A stretch of 64,000 nt of DNA from Paracoccus sp041927875 (lineage in GTDB: Bacteria > Pseudomonadota > Alphaproteobacteria > Rhodobacterales > Rhodobacteraceae), in NCBI RefSeq assembly GCF_041927875.1, contig NZ_JBHFHN010000003.1. One strand, given 5' to 3'. How positions within the stretch are numbered: position 1 is the first letter of the stretch; each line of letters starts with the position of its first letter. Below the pieces are notes generated by a model. That model was not told the DNA's origin, ran no database searches, and saw only the letters and a list, made by a program, of their open reading frames with translations. Of the stretch, positions 1 to 8,365 are shown piece by piece. The position numbers and the translations under genes were made by a program.

Positions 1-804
1 GGTATCGCCCATGAACACCGCCGCAGGCGGCGCGTTATACCACAGAAAGCCCAGCCCGCCGCCGATCAGCGCCGCGACAAAGATCAGGATCTCACCCGCG
101 CCGGGCACGAAATGCACGCCCAGATAGCTGGCGAAATTGGCGTTGCCGACCATATAGGCGATCACCCCGAACGTGCCGGCTGCGATCATCACCGGCCCGA
201 TGGCAAGGCCGTCCAGCCCGTCGGTCAGGTTCACCGCATTGGCCGCGCCGACGATCACCACCATGGCAAAGGGCACGAACAAGATGCCCAGATTGATCAG
301 CGCATCCTTGAACACCGGCAGCGCCAGCTGCCCGGTCAGCGCGTCGGGATGCACCCATGCCGCCGCCGCGCCCGCCATCGCCGCAAGCACCAGCCCCAGC
401 CCCATACGCACCCGGCCCGACACGCCCTTGGTGTTGTGCTTGGTCACCTTGGCATAGTCATCGGCAAAGCCGATCGCGGCATAGCCATAGGTCACGGCCA
501 GGATGATCCAGATATAGGCATTGTCCAGCCGCGCCCACAGCAGGGTCGAGACGAGCAGCGCCGACAGGATCAGCAGGCCCCCCATGGTGGGCGTGCCCGC
601 CTTGACGAAATGCCCCTCGGGTCCGTCGCTGCGGATCGGCTGGCCCTTTTTCTGCTTGATGCGCAGCCAGTTGATCAGCGGCCGCCCGAACAGAAAGCCA
701 AAGATCAGCGCGGTGAAAAAGGCCGCACCGGCGCGAAAGGTGATGTACCGGAACAGGTTGAACAGGTCACCCCCTTCCGAAAAACTCGACAGCCAATACA
801 GCAT
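1..804 (-). CDS. mraY: phospho-N-acetylmuramoyl-pentapeptide-transferase MraY (partial, C-terminus off the window)
   Basis: Integral inner-membrane enzyme that moves phospho-MurNAc-pentapeptide from UDP to undecaprenyl phosphate, forming lipid I. About 268 codons are present from ATG at 804; the 3' end lies outside the window. Reading the minus strand directly gives the family blocks: TPTMGGLLIL, the acidic FADDYAK segment, and NAVNLTDGLDGLA, followed by transmembrane helices and FMGDT at the edge. The start overlaps the murF stop as TGATG, so the two are probably translationally coupled. It is the seventh gene of this dcw cluster. The frame is open and clear, and I see no sign of damage. Confidence 0.95.
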   Translation of the reverse strand, partial: MLYWLSSFSEGGDLFNLFRYITFRAGAAFFTALIFGFLFGRPLINWLRIKQKKGQPIRSDGPEGHFVKAGTPTMGGLLILSALLVSTLLWARLDNAYIWIILAVTYGYAAIGFADDYAKVTKHNTKGVSGRVRMGLGLVLAAMAGAAAAWVHPDALTGQLALPVFKDALINLGILFVPFAMVVIVGAANAVNLTDGLDGLAIGPVMIAAGTFGVIAYMVGNANFASYLGVHFVPGAGEILIFVAALIGGGLGFLWYNAPPAAVFMGDT

Positions 805-2249
805 CAGGCAGTTCCCTCTGATCCTGCGGTCAGGGTTTCGCCCTGCCGCAGTTTTCGCAATGCATCCACGACCAGCGACACCCGGATGCCCTTTGACCCT
901 TTCACCAGCACCACATCGCCCGCATCCACCAGCCGTCCCGCGACCGCCGCGAGCGAGGTCGCCGCCTGCACCCATTCCCCCCGCTTGTCGCGCGGCAGGG
1001 CGTTCCACAGCTTGAACATGCGCGGCCCCACGCAATGCACGATCGCCACATCGGCCAAAGCGGGGTGATCGGCCATCGCCTCATGCTGGGCCATCTCATC
1101 GGCACCCAGTTCCAGCATGTCGCCCAGAATGGCGATGCGGCGGCCCTTGCGGATGCGCCCGATCCCGTCGCGCGGGGTAGCGGTCGCCAGCACCTCAAGC
1201 GCCGCGGCCAATGAGACGGGGTTGGCGTTATACGCATCGTCGATCAGGTCAAACGACAGCGCGGGATCGGCGGCATCCAGCACGATCCGCTCGGTCAGGC
1301 CGCGCCCGGCGACCGGCTGCCAATCGGCGATATGAATGGCCGAAATCGCAGCATCAGCCCCCGCCGCATCGGCGGCCGCCAGTGCGCCCAGACCGTTCAG
1401 CGCGAAATGCCGACCGGTGGTGGCCAGCTTGAACACGAACGGCTGCCCGGCGGCCTCGGCCTCGATCACCATGCGGCCTTGCGCGGGCGTGGCGCGGGTC
1501 AGCCGCCAGTCGTCATCCGCGCCGGTGCCAAAGCCGATGATCCGGGCCGCGCCCGCGCCATTCATCAGCACCGGGGTCGTCCCCAGCCCCTGCGGGATTA
1601 CCGCGACACCGCCGGGTTCCAGCCCCGAGAAGATCGCGGCCTTTTCGCGGGCGATGTCGTCGATGCTGTCGAACGCCTCCAGATGGGCGGGGGCGATGGT
1701 GGTGATCATCGCCACATGCGGGCGGGCAATGGCGGCCAGCGGCGCGATCTCGCCCGGATGGTTCATGCCGATCTCGATGATCGCAAAGTCCGTCGCGGCG
1801 GGCATCCGCGCCAGCGTCAGCGGCACCCCCCAGTGGTTGTTGTAGCTGGCTTCGGCGGCATGGATCGCGCCCTGCCCGGTCAGTGCCGCGCGCAGCATTT
1901 CCTTGGTCGAGGTCTTGCCGACCGACCCGGTGATAGCGATCACGCGGCCCGCCATCCGCGCCCGCCCGGCGCGGCCCAGATCCTCAAGCGCGGTCTGCAC
2001 GTCATCGACGATGACCAGCGGCGCGGTGTCGTCCAGCCCGTCGGGGATGCGGCTGACAAGCGCCCCCGCCGCGCCCTTGGCAAGGGCATCAGCCACGAAA
2101 TCATGGCCGTCGCGCGCCGCCGCCAAAGCGATGAACAATTCACCGGGGGCCACCTTGCGGCTGTCGATCTCGATGCCCTGCACATCGAAATCGCGGGTCG
2201 CGTGCCCGCCCGTGGCGGCGGCAATCGCGGCGGATGTCCACAGGCTCAC
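804..2249 (-). CDS. murF: UDP-N-acetylmuramoyl-tripeptide--D-alanyl-D-alanine ligase MurF
   Basis: Cytoplasmic Mur ligase that adds D-Ala-D-Ala to UDP-MurNAc-tripeptide, completing the peptidoglycan precursor for MraY. The 481-residue length is normal. The N-terminal substrate domain carries the DSR block near residue 29, the central domain has the ATP loop TGSVGKTS at 107-114, then the NNHWGVPLTL segment, and the C-terminal domain has DDAYNANP. The start overlaps the murE stop by four bases (ATGA) and the stop overlaps the mraY start. Order and coupling match other alphaproteobacterial dcw clusters. Confidence 0.97.
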   Translation of the reverse strand: MSLWTSAAIAAATGGHATRDFDVQGIEIDSRKVAPGELFIALAAARDGHDFVADALAKGAAGALVSRIPDGLDDTAPLVIVDDVQTALEDLGRAGRARMAGRVIAITGSVGKTSTKEMLRAALTGQGAIHAAEASYNNHWGVPLTLARMPAATDFAIIEIGMNHPGEIAPLAAIARPHVAMITTIAPAHLEAFDSIDDIAREKAAIFSGLEPGGVAVIPQGLGTTPVLMNGAGAARIIGFGTGADDDWRLTRATPAQGRMVIEAEAAGQPFVFKLATTGRHFALNGLGALAAADAAGADAAISAIHIADWQPVAGRGLTERIVLDAADPALSFDLIDDAYNANPVSLAAALEVLATATPRDGIGRIRKGRRIAILGDMLELGADEMAQHEAMADHPALADVAIVHCVGPRMFKLWNALPRDKRGEWVQAATSLAAVAGRLVDAGDVVLVKGSKGIRVSLVVDALRKLRQGETLTAGSEGTA

Positions 2250-3730
2250 AGCACACCATCCAGTGCGGCCACGGCGATGGACGCCTGTTCCGCATCGTCA
2301 AAGGGATAGACATTGCCCATGATATACTGCCCCGTTTCATGGCCCTTGCCGGCAATCAGCAGCGCGTCACCCGGTTGCAGCGCATCGACGGCGCGCAGGA
2401 TCGCCTCGGCGCGGTCGCCCACCTCGGTCGCGTCGGGACCGGCCCCGGCCATCACCTCGGCACGGATCGCGGCGGGGTCTTCGGTGCGGGGGTTGTCGTC
2501 GGTGACAAAGACCACATCGGCATATTGCGCCGCCGCCTGCCCCATCAGCGGACGCTTGCCACGGTCGCGGTCACCGCCCGCGCCAAGCACAACCACGATC
2601 CGGCCCATCACATGCGGGCGAAGCGATTGCAGCGCGGCGATCACCGCGCCGGGCTTGTGGGCGTAATCGACAAAGACCGTGGCACCATTGGCGCGGGTCG
2701 CGGCCAACTCCATCCGGCCACGCACGGTGCGCATCCGCGGCAGCGCGGCCAGCACCTGATCGCGCGGCGAGCCGGACAGCATCGCAAGCGCCGCCGCCGC
2801 CAGCACGTTCTCTGCCTGAAACCCGCCGATCAGGTTCAGCCGCAGCCGCTCGGTCACGCCGCGCCAGTCAACCAGCACATCCTGGCCGGTCGCGTCAAAG
2901 CGTTGCCCCAGAATGCGGGCGTCAGCGCCCTCGGCCCGGCCAATGGTAAAGACCGGCTGGCTGCGCGCCTTGAGCCGCGCCACCAGTTCACGGCCCCGGT
3001 CGTCGTCGGCATTGATGACGGCGGGCGCATCATCGGGCAGCACCCGGTCGAACAGCAGCGCCTTGGCGGCGAAATAGCTGTCGAAATCCTTGTGATAATC
3101 CAGATGATCCTGGCTGAAGTTGGTGAAGGCTGCAGCCTTCAGCCGCACCCCGTCCAGCCGGTGCTGATCCAGCCCGTGACTGGATGCCTCCATCGCCGCA
3201 TGGGTCACACCGGCTGCCGCCGCCTCACTCAGGATGCGGTGCAGGGTGACGGGTTCGGGCGTGGTATGGGCCAGCGGCGCCTGAAAATCGCCGGTCACGC
3301 CCATGGTGCCGATGGCGCAGGCGGGCAGGTCAAGCGCCTGCCAGATCTGCAAGGTGAACTGGCTGACCGAGGTCTTGCCAGAGGTGCCGGTGACCGCCAC
3401 CACGGTGTCGGGCTGACGGTCGAACCACAGCGCCGCCGCGCCCGACAGCGCGGCGCGGGCGTCCTCGGCCACCACCACGGGGATGGTCGCGCCCTTCAAC
3501 GCCTCGGCAGCCTGCGCGGCCCCCGCCCGGTCGGTCAGGATCGCGCCGGCCTGCATCCGCAGCGCATAAGGGATGAACCCGGCGCCATGCACGGCGCTGC
3601 CCGGCAGCGCGGCGAACAGATGGCCGGGCTTGATCGTGCGGCTGTCGACCGAGATCCCGGTGATCTGCGCCTCGCGCCCTTCGCGCGCGGTCAATCCCAG
3701 ATCCGCCAGCGTCTTTGCCTGCCCTGTCAT
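2246..3730 (-). CDS. murE: UDP-N-acetylmuramoyl-L-alanyl-D-glutamate--2,6-diaminopimelate ligase MurE
   Basis: Cytoplasmic Mur ligase adding meso-diaminopimelate to UDP-MurNAc-L-Ala-D-Glu. At 494 residues it has the usual length. The VDSR block sits near 28-31, the ATP loop TGTSGKTS at 114-121, and DNPR at about 412-415; DNPR is the signature of diaminopimelate-type rather than lysine-type enzymes, as expected in a Gram-negative. A 35-base gap separates it from ftsI upstream, and it overlaps murF downstream by four bases. Confidence 0.97.
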   Translation of the reverse strand: MTGQAKTLADLGLTAREGREAQITGISVDSRTIKPGHLFAALPGSAVHGAGFIPYALRMQAGAILTDRAGAAQAAEALKGATIPVVVAEDARAALSGAAALWFDRQPDTVVAVTGTSGKTSVSQFTLQIWQALDLPACAIGTMGVTGDFQAPLAHTTPEPVTLHRILSEAAAAGVTHAAMEASSHGLDQHRLDGVRLKAAAFTNFSQDHLDYHKDFDSYFAAKALLFDRVLPDDAPAVINADDDRGRELVARLKARSQPVFTIGRAEGADARILGQRFDATGQDVLVDWRGVTERLRLNLIGGFQAENVLAAAALAMLSGSPRDQVLAALPRMRTVRGRMELAATRANGATVFVDYAHKPGAVIAALQSLRPHVMGRIVVVLGAGGDRDRGKRPLMGQAAAQYADVVFVTDDNPRTEDPAAIRAEVMAGAGPDATEVGDRAEAILRAVDALQPGDALLIAGKGHETGQYIMGNVYPFDDAEQASIAVAALDGVL

Positions 3731-3765
3731 GTCTGCCCCCAGCCTGTCCGGGTGATGTCCCGGCG

Positions 3766-5547
3766 TCAGTTTCCGGCGACCTTTACCTTACCGCCCTTGC
3801 CCTGTTCAACCTCGGGCCGCAGCCCCAGCAGCGGCGCGACGCGGCGGATCACCTGCGCGGCGACCGGCACGGCGGTCGCCCCGGCCACCCGGCTTTCGCC
3901 GCCGCCCAGGGTGCCGGTCGGCTCGTCCAAGCTGACGACCAGCACATATTTCGGATCATCCGCCGGGAACACCGAGGCGAAGGTGGCGATCACCTTGTTG
4001 TCGTAGTAGCCGCCCTGCGGGCGCGGCTTGTCGGCGGTGCCGGTCTTGCCCGCGACCTTGTAGCCCTCGATCTCGGCGCCGCGCGCGGTGCCGCGCACCA
4101 CGACCTGCCGCAGCAATTCGACGGTGGTTGCGGCCACGGCGGGCGACACGACCTGTTCGCCCTGCGGGTGGCTGTCACGATGCACGATGGTCGGCGTGAC
4201 GCGCTGCCCGCGATTGGCCAGCGTGGCATAGGCGGCGGCCAGATGCAGCGGGCTGGCCGACAGGCCGTGGCCAAAGGCGACAGTGGCCGAGGTCACCTCG
4301 GGCCAGCGGCGCGGCACCAGCGGGCGGGCGGTCGGGGCCTCGATCAACTCGACCGGGGTGGCCTCCATCAGTCCCAGTCGGCCCAGGAAGGCGCGCTGCC
4401 GTTCCGCCCCGATCATCCGCGCGACCGAGACGGTGCCGATGTTCGAGGATTTCACGATCACATCGGTCACCGACAGGCTGGCGCCGTAATTGTGAAAATC
4501 GCGGATCGAGAAGCGGCCAATCCGCAGCGGCCCGCGGGTCGAGACCTGGGTGCGCGGGTTGACCAGCTTCAGCTCCAGCGCCTGTGCGACGGGGAAGATC
4601 TTGAAGGTCGACCCCAATTCGTAAAGCCCCTGCACCGCGCGGTTGAACAGCGGGCTGTCGGACGGGTCGCCCTTCAGCAGCGGGCTGGGGCGTCGGTTCG
4701 GGTCGAAGTCGGGCAGGCTGGCCATCGCCAGGATCTCGCCGGTCTTGACCTCCATCAGCACGCCGGCGGCACCCTTGGCGCCCATCAGCTTGATGCCGCC
4801 CGACAGCACGTCCTCCATCGCGTGCTGCACAGGCAGGTCGATGGACAGGGCCAGCGGCGCGCCATTGTTGGCAGGATCGCGCAGCCAGACGTCGAACGAC
4901 TTTTCCACGCCCGCGACGCCGACCACCTCGGCCGATGACACGTCTTCCTTTTCGAACCGCGCGCCGCCCAGGATATGCGCGGCCAGGGTGCCGTTCGGAT
5001 AGATCCGCATCTCGCGCGGGCCGAACAGCAGGCCGGGGTCACCGATGTCGTGGACCGCCTGCATTTCCTCGGGGCTGATGGTCTTTTTCACCCACATGAA
5101 GCTGCGCCCGTCAGTGAACTGCCGGGTCAGGCGCTCGGCATCCAGATCGGGGAAGATCGCCATCAGTTCCTGCGCGACGCGCTTGGGGTCGACCATCAGA
5201 CGCGGCTGAACATACAGCGAATGGGTCGCCAGGTTGGTGGCCAGCACCCGGCCACGGCGGTCGGTGATGTCGGCACGCTGCGTCAGGATCTGGTTGGTCG
5301 AGACTTGGCTGCGCGGCTCCTCGGGCCGGGCCGAGGCCATCGCCCCCATCCGCAGCCCGACCGTGGCAAAGGCCCCCAGGAACACGATCGCCAGCAGCAC
5401 CAGCCGCGCCTCGGCCCGCAGCCAGGCGCGTTCGCGCACCGGCTCGGATCGGATCGCGCGGTTTTCGCGTTCGATCACGTCGGGGTTTTCGCCCTGTTCG
5501 CGGGCCTTCAGGATGCGGGCCAGCGGGCGCAGCGGCAGACGGGTCAT
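3766..5547 (-). CDS. ftsI: peptidoglycan D,D-transpeptidase FtsI (penicillin-binding protein 3)
   Basis: Septal transpeptidase that cross-links peptidoglycan at the division site, anchored in the inner membrane with its catalytic domain in the periplasm. 593 residues: a cytoplasmic tail rich in Arg/Glu (1-45), one membrane helix at about 48-66, a dimerisation domain, then the class B PBP transpeptidase domain with the STFK active-site serine motif (313-316), SSN (367-369) and KTG (501-503). A Lys/Gly-rich C-terminal tail follows. The start overlaps the ftsL stop by four bases, coupling the two partners of the divisome. Confidence 0.97.
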   Translation of the reverse strand: MTRLPLRPLARILKAREQGENPDVIERENRAIRSEPVRERAWLRAEARLVLLAIVFLGAFATVGLRMGAMASARPEEPRSQVSTNQILTQRADITDRRGRVLATNLATHSLYVQPRLMVDPKRVAQELMAIFPDLDAERLTRQFTDGRSFMWVKKTISPEEMQAVHDIGDPGLLFGPREMRIYPNGTLAAHILGGARFEKEDVSSAEVVGVAGVEKSFDVWLRDPANNGAPLALSIDLPVQHAMEDVLSGGIKLMGAKGAAGVLMEVKTGEILAMASLPDFDPNRRPSPLLKGDPSDSPLFNRAVQGLYELGSTFKIFPVAQALELKLVNPRTQVSTRGPLRIGRFSIRDFHNYGASLSVTDVIVKSSNIGTVSVARMIGAERQRAFLGRLGLMEATPVELIEAPTARPLVPRRWPEVTSATVAFGHGLSASPLHLAAAYATLANRGQRVTPTIVHRDSHPQGEQVVSPAVAATTVELLRQVVVRGTARGAEIEGYKVAGKTGTADKPRPQGGYYDNKVIATFASVFPADDPKYVLVVSLDEPTGTLGGGESRVAGATAVPVAAQVIRRVAPLLGLRPEVEQGKGGKVKVAGN

Positions 5548-5891
5548 TGGCTCGCCTCCTCGGGGGTGGGTTCGGGGGTGGCTTCGGGGGTCGGTTCGGC
5601 GGGCGGCGCGGGCCGGGCCACCTGTTCGACACTGCCGAATTGCGCGGCATCCATCGGCAGCAGTTGCAGCCGGTCGAAGTTCAGGTTTACCAGTTCCTGC
5701 AAGCGTTCAGGCCGGTTCAGATAGGCCCATTCGGCCCGCAGCACGCCCAGGGATTCCCGCAGGCCCGCAATGTCGCGGCGCACCTGGGTCATCCCGTCGA
5801 TGGCGGCCTTGGTGCGGTAGTTCTCATTATAGGCCCAGAACGCAAGCGCCAGCACCACCAGCGTGCCCAGGACCAGCAGAAAGCCACGCAT
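5544..5891 (-). CDS. ftsL: cell division protein FtsL
   Basis: Small bitopic divisome protein that works with FtsB and FtsQ in activating FtsWI. 115 residues: an N-terminal membrane helix (about 4-20), a short heptad-like periplasmic segment (about 25-75) ending in LNFDRLQLLP, and a Pro/Glu-rich tail. FtsL sequences are poorly conserved, so the call rests on topology plus position between rsmH and ftsI. The stop overlaps the ftsI start, and the ATG shares one base with the rsmH stop region. Confidence 0.9.
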   Translation of the reverse strand: MRGFLLVLGTLVVLALAFWAYNENYRTKAAIDGMTQVRRDIAGLRESLGVLRAEWAYLNRPERLQELVNLNFDRLQLLPMDAAQFGSVEQVARPAPPAEPTPEATPEPTPEEASQ

Positions 5892-6871
5892 CAGATCCGT
5901 CCTTTCAGCATCGGGCCGGGCAAGCCCAGCGTGGTGCGGTCGCGGCGCGTGGCCGCAGCCTCGGTGCGTTCGGCCACCCGCAGCTTGGCGGAGCGTGCGC
6001 GCGGGTTCACGGCCAGTTCGGCGTCATCCGGGCCGATGGCGCGGCGCGATAGCAGGCGGAAGGCGGGGGCGGGGCGGTCCAGCACCGGGGCGTGGCGACT
6101 GCCCTGCCCCACCTCGCCCGCGGCCTCGGCCAGATAGCGTTTGACGATCCGATCCTCGAGCGAGTGAAAGCTGACGACCGCCAGCCGACCACCGGGTTTC
6201 AGCGCGCGCTCAGCCGCCTCAAGCCCGGCGACAAGCTGGCCAAACTCGTCATTCACCCAGATGCGGATTGCCTGAAAGGCGCGGGTGGCGGGGTGGCTTT
6301 GGCCGGGTTTGGGGCGCGGCAGGCAGGATTCGACCAGTGCCGCCAGCTCGGCGGTGGTGGTCAGCGGCGCGGTGCGCCGCGCCTCGACGATGCGGCGCGC
6401 GATACGGCGCGAGGCGCGCTCTTCGCCATAATGATACAGCACATCGGCCAGCACGGCCTCATCGGCGCTGTTGACCAGATCGGCGGCGGATGGCCCGTCG
6501 CCGCCCATCCGCATGTCCAGGGGGCCGTCCTTCTGAAAGGAAAAGCCGCGCTCGGCCTGATCAAGCTGCATGGACGACACGCCCAGATCCAGCACCACGC
6601 CATCGACCGGGCCGCCCGCCAGATCATCCAGATCGGAAAACGTGCCCTCGACCAGTCGCAGCCGGTCGCCGTAGTCACCGGCCCAGGGCGCGGCCATGGC
6701 AAAGACCGAAGGGTCGCGGTCGATACCTGTCAGCAGGTCAGCCCCGGCATCCAGCAGTCTGCGGGCATAGCCGCCCGCACCAAAGGTGCCATCGACCCAA
6801 TGCCCCGCGACCGGCGCGACGGCACGGATCAGCGGGTCGATCAGCACCGGAATATGCGGCGCCGACCCCAT
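5891..6871 (-). CDS. rsmH: 16S rRNA (cytosine(1402)-N(4))-methyltransferase RsmH
   Basis: SAM-dependent enzyme that methylates N4 of C1402 in 16S rRNA in the ribosomal P site. 326 residues from the ATG at 6871; a GTG at 6877 overlapping the mraZ stop is possible, but the upstream GGAT is better spaced for 6871. Visible blocks are HIPVL near the N-terminus, VDGTFGAGGYARRLL (SAM loop), GIDRDP, the LGVSSMQLD segment, and SFHSLEDRIVK near the C-terminus. It lies two bases downstream of mraZ, the usual dcw order. Confidence 0.96.
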   Translation of the reverse strand: MGSAPHIPVLIDPLIRAVAPVAGHWVDGTFGAGGYARRLLDAGADLLTGIDRDPSVFAMAAPWAGDYGDRLRLVEGTFSDLDDLAGGPVDGVVLDLGVSSMQLDQAERGFSFQKDGPLDMRMGGDGPSAADLVNSADEAVLADVLYHYGEERASRRIARRIVEARRTAPLTTTAELAALVESCLPRPKPGQSHPATRAFQAIRIWVNDEFGQLVAGLEAAERALKPGGRLAVVSFHSLEDRIVKRYLAEAAGEVGQGSRHAPVLDRPAPAFRLLSRRAIGPDDAELAVNPRARSAKLRVAERTEAAATRRDRTTLGLPGPMLKGRI

Positions 6872-6873
6872 GA

Positions 6874-7368
6874 TCACAGATCCGGCAGCAAGGACAGGAT
6901 GTCGACGCCGAGCGGCAGCTCCTCGGCATCGCGGGCATCCAGTTCGGCCTCGACCACGGCGAATGTGTCGGGGTTCCAGATTTCCAACGTGTCAGAGCCT
7001 GCGACGAAATAGGCCTGATCGGTCAGCCCGATCTTGTCACGGTGCTTCGCGGGCAGGACCAGGCGGCCCTCCTCGTCGATCTCGGCCTCATAGGCATAGG
7101 CGTTCATCTTGCGCTCGGCGCGGCGACGCAGGGCAGAGCCGCGCGGCAGGCGGCTGATGCGGGCGTCGATTTCCTCGGCCGCCTCGATCGTGTAAAGTTC
7201 AAGGCATTTCTGGTGGTCATCGCCAAAGACGATCAGGATCTGCGGGCGCTTGCCGGTTTCCCATTCGGGATCACCCTGTTCGATCACACGGCGAAACCGG
7301 GCCGGGATCGAGACCCTGCCCTTGCCGTCGACCTTGTAGGTCTCTGATCCTCTGAACCTGCGCGCCAC
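6874..7368 (-). CDS. mraZ: transcriptional regulator MraZ
   Basis: DNA-binding regulator of the dcw operon with two SpoVT/AbrB-like domains; in Escherichia coli it binds TGGGN repeats at its own promoter. I chose the GTG at 7368, giving 164 residues beginning with an ARRFRGSE block. GGGAG lies nine bases upstream, and a frame extended to 7503 would run through the leader terminator. Each half carries the expected DxxxR motif: DGKGR at 14-18 and DEEGR at 98-102. It heads the cluster. Upstream lie a strong intrinsic terminator and arrays of TGGG boxes, so autoregulation plus attenuation is likely. Confidence 0.94.
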   Translation of the reverse strand: MARRFRGSETYKVDGKGRVSIPARFRRVIEQGDPEWETGKRPQILIVFGDDHQKCLELYTIEAAEEIDARISRLPRGSALRRRAERKMNAYAYEAEIDEEGRLVLPAKHRDKIGLTDQAYFVAGSDTLEIWNPDTFAVVEAELDARDAEELPLGVDILSLLPDL

Positions 7369-7406
7369 CGGCCGCTGCTCCCGTCCCGTCCTGTCCCATC
7401 CGCCGC

Positions 7407-7450
7407 AAAAGGAAACGGCGGATCGGGCTGCTGCCACTGCCCGATCCGCC
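7407..7450 (-). terminator. strong intrinsic terminator inside the mraZ leader
   Basis: On the minus strand a perfect 12-bp stem (arms 7439-7450 and 7417-7428, GGCGGATCGGGC with its complement) closes a 10-base loop and is followed by GTTTCCTTTT. It lies only 39 bases upstream of the mraZ start, so it would stop most transcripts before mraZ unless read through. In R. sphaeroides the abundant sRNA UpsM is made from the extended dcw leader in exactly this position. Confidence 0.85.
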
Positions 7451-7628
7451 GCCCTCGTTCCCTTCGCGGGCCCCTTGCGGGGTCGTCCGGTTTTTTGCGC
7501 CACCTGGGGAAGGTGCTGCTCATGCGCGGCCGGATCGTCATGCCGGAAAATCGGGTGCCTGTATGAAACCTGCTCTCGCCGGTGGGGTCTTGCTGCCCCT
7601 TGCCCGTTTTCCGTGACTCAGGAATGCC

Positions 7629-7653
7629 ATGGGAAAACATGGGAAGCAATGGA
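7629..7653 (+). promoter_or_regulatory. second TGGG box cluster, opposite orientation, inside the leader
   Basis: ATGGGAAAAC, ATGGGAAGCA and ATGGAAATAT follow each other at exact 10-base steps on the plus strand (7629, 7639, 7649). They fit the MraZ box pattern but point away from mraZ and lie downstream of the presumed start site. They could be a second operator (roadblock or loop with the 7754-7816 array) or part of an RNA element of the leader. Confidence 0.45.
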
Positions 7654-7753
7654 AATATTTGGCCACCAGACGGGATGAAGCCGGGATTTTTGCGGCGCGA
7701 CAAGGGATTAGATGGGGCCGACCGGTCGGGCGCAGGCAGATATAGACGCCACA

Positions 7754-7816
7754 CCCATAACAACCCCCATATGTTGTTTCCCATCCCGTCCCATACCGCC
7801 ACCCATGCTTTCCCAT
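7754..7816 (-). promoter_or_regulatory. six TGGG boxes upstream of mraZ (likely MraZ operator)
   Basis: Read towards mraZ, ATGGG occurs six times: plus-strand CCCAT at 7754, 7766, 7780, 7790, 7802 and 7812. Spacings are 12, 14, 10, 12 and 10 bases, so the boxes lie roughly on one DNA face. MraZ is known to bind TGGGN repeats at about 10-bp spacing. The array ends some 10 bases upstream of a TATATC -10-like box at 7739-7744. Confidence 0.65.
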
Positions 7817-8112
7817 CGACAACTAAGGATGCGCGACTTTTCGCCGATCGCACCCTTGCGGCGCACCAGGTGTGCCCGGGCCGAACGCCATCCGCACCAG
7901 ATGATTCGCGCGCGCACGGGCAATTTGCCCCGCGCGTCGCGAAAAGGGAATCGCCCACCCGCCCCCACCGCATGCGTTCGGGACAGCGATTTTCTGCACG
8001 GCAGCGTTACCGCACACATAAGCGCCACCGGTGACGCTGCGTCACCCTCTCACAGGCCTCCGCACGGAGATCACAGGCGCGTGTCCTATGTAACGGCTGC
8101 ATGACCGGAAAT

Positions 8113-8149
8113 TGGTCACGACCTGCCCTTTCCGGCAGGTCACTGACCA
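8113..8149. other. long imperfect hairpin in the mraZ/DUF1127 divergent region
   Basis: An outer arm TGGTCA (8113-8118) and an inner arm GACCTGCC (8120-8127) pair with GGCAGGTC (8134-8141) and TGACCA (8144-8149), giving 14 bp around a six-base loop with a small internal bulge. On the plus strand GGATTTTG follows some 10 bases later, so an sRNA terminator is possible. A double operator is the alternative. The 660 bases from 7817 to 8365 hold no gene I can support. Confidence 0.5.
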
Positions 8150-8233
8150 CCGAAGGCCCGGATTTTGTGCAATTTTGATGAATGACGCTGCGTTTTTCGG
8201 CGGCGTGGTCACTTGGGGGGAACCAGGCGGATA

Positions 8234-8256
8234 AGCCATGCGTCACGCGCATGGCT
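8234..8256. promoter_or_regulatory. nine-bp inverted repeat upstream of the DUF1127 gene
   Basis: AGCCATGCG (8234-8242) and its exact complement CGCATGGCT (8248-8256) flank a five-base spacer, about 110 bases upstream of the DUF1127 start. It may be an operator or a leader hairpin. Nearby CTGAAA (8255-8260) and CCCCTATTG (8270-8278) recall a heat-shock sigma promoter, but the spacing is shorter than the classical one, so this is only a candidate. Confidence 0.35.
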
Positions 8257-8365
8257 GAAATGCCATTTGCCCCTATTGTGCAGATGCAGCATTTCGCCCA
8301 TCTTCGCCTCAACAGACAGCCCGAACCGCTTTGGGTTGCGCTAACGACGAAAGATGAGGGCTGAA

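Larger units (their letters stand above)
7407..7735 (-). ncRNA. probable UpsM-type leader sRNA upstream of mraZ
   Basis: The mraZ leader ends in an intrinsic terminator, so a short RNA should accumulate. The 3' end is well placed by that hairpin. The 5' end is inferred from a TATATC box (7744 to 7739) just downstream of six TGGG boxes, and is uncertain. Within the leader are a CCCC-GCAA-GGGG hairpin (about 7471-7482) and A/T-rich segments (7629-7660, 7686-7692) that could be RNase E sites. R. sphaeroides UpsM has the same gene context. I have not shown sequence homology. Confidence 0.5.

Noticed and set aside
7369..7503. Longer MraZ start at 7503
   Set aside because: The extension has no family match and would cross the leader terminator; the GTG at 7368 has the right SD and begins with the family's ARRFRG block.
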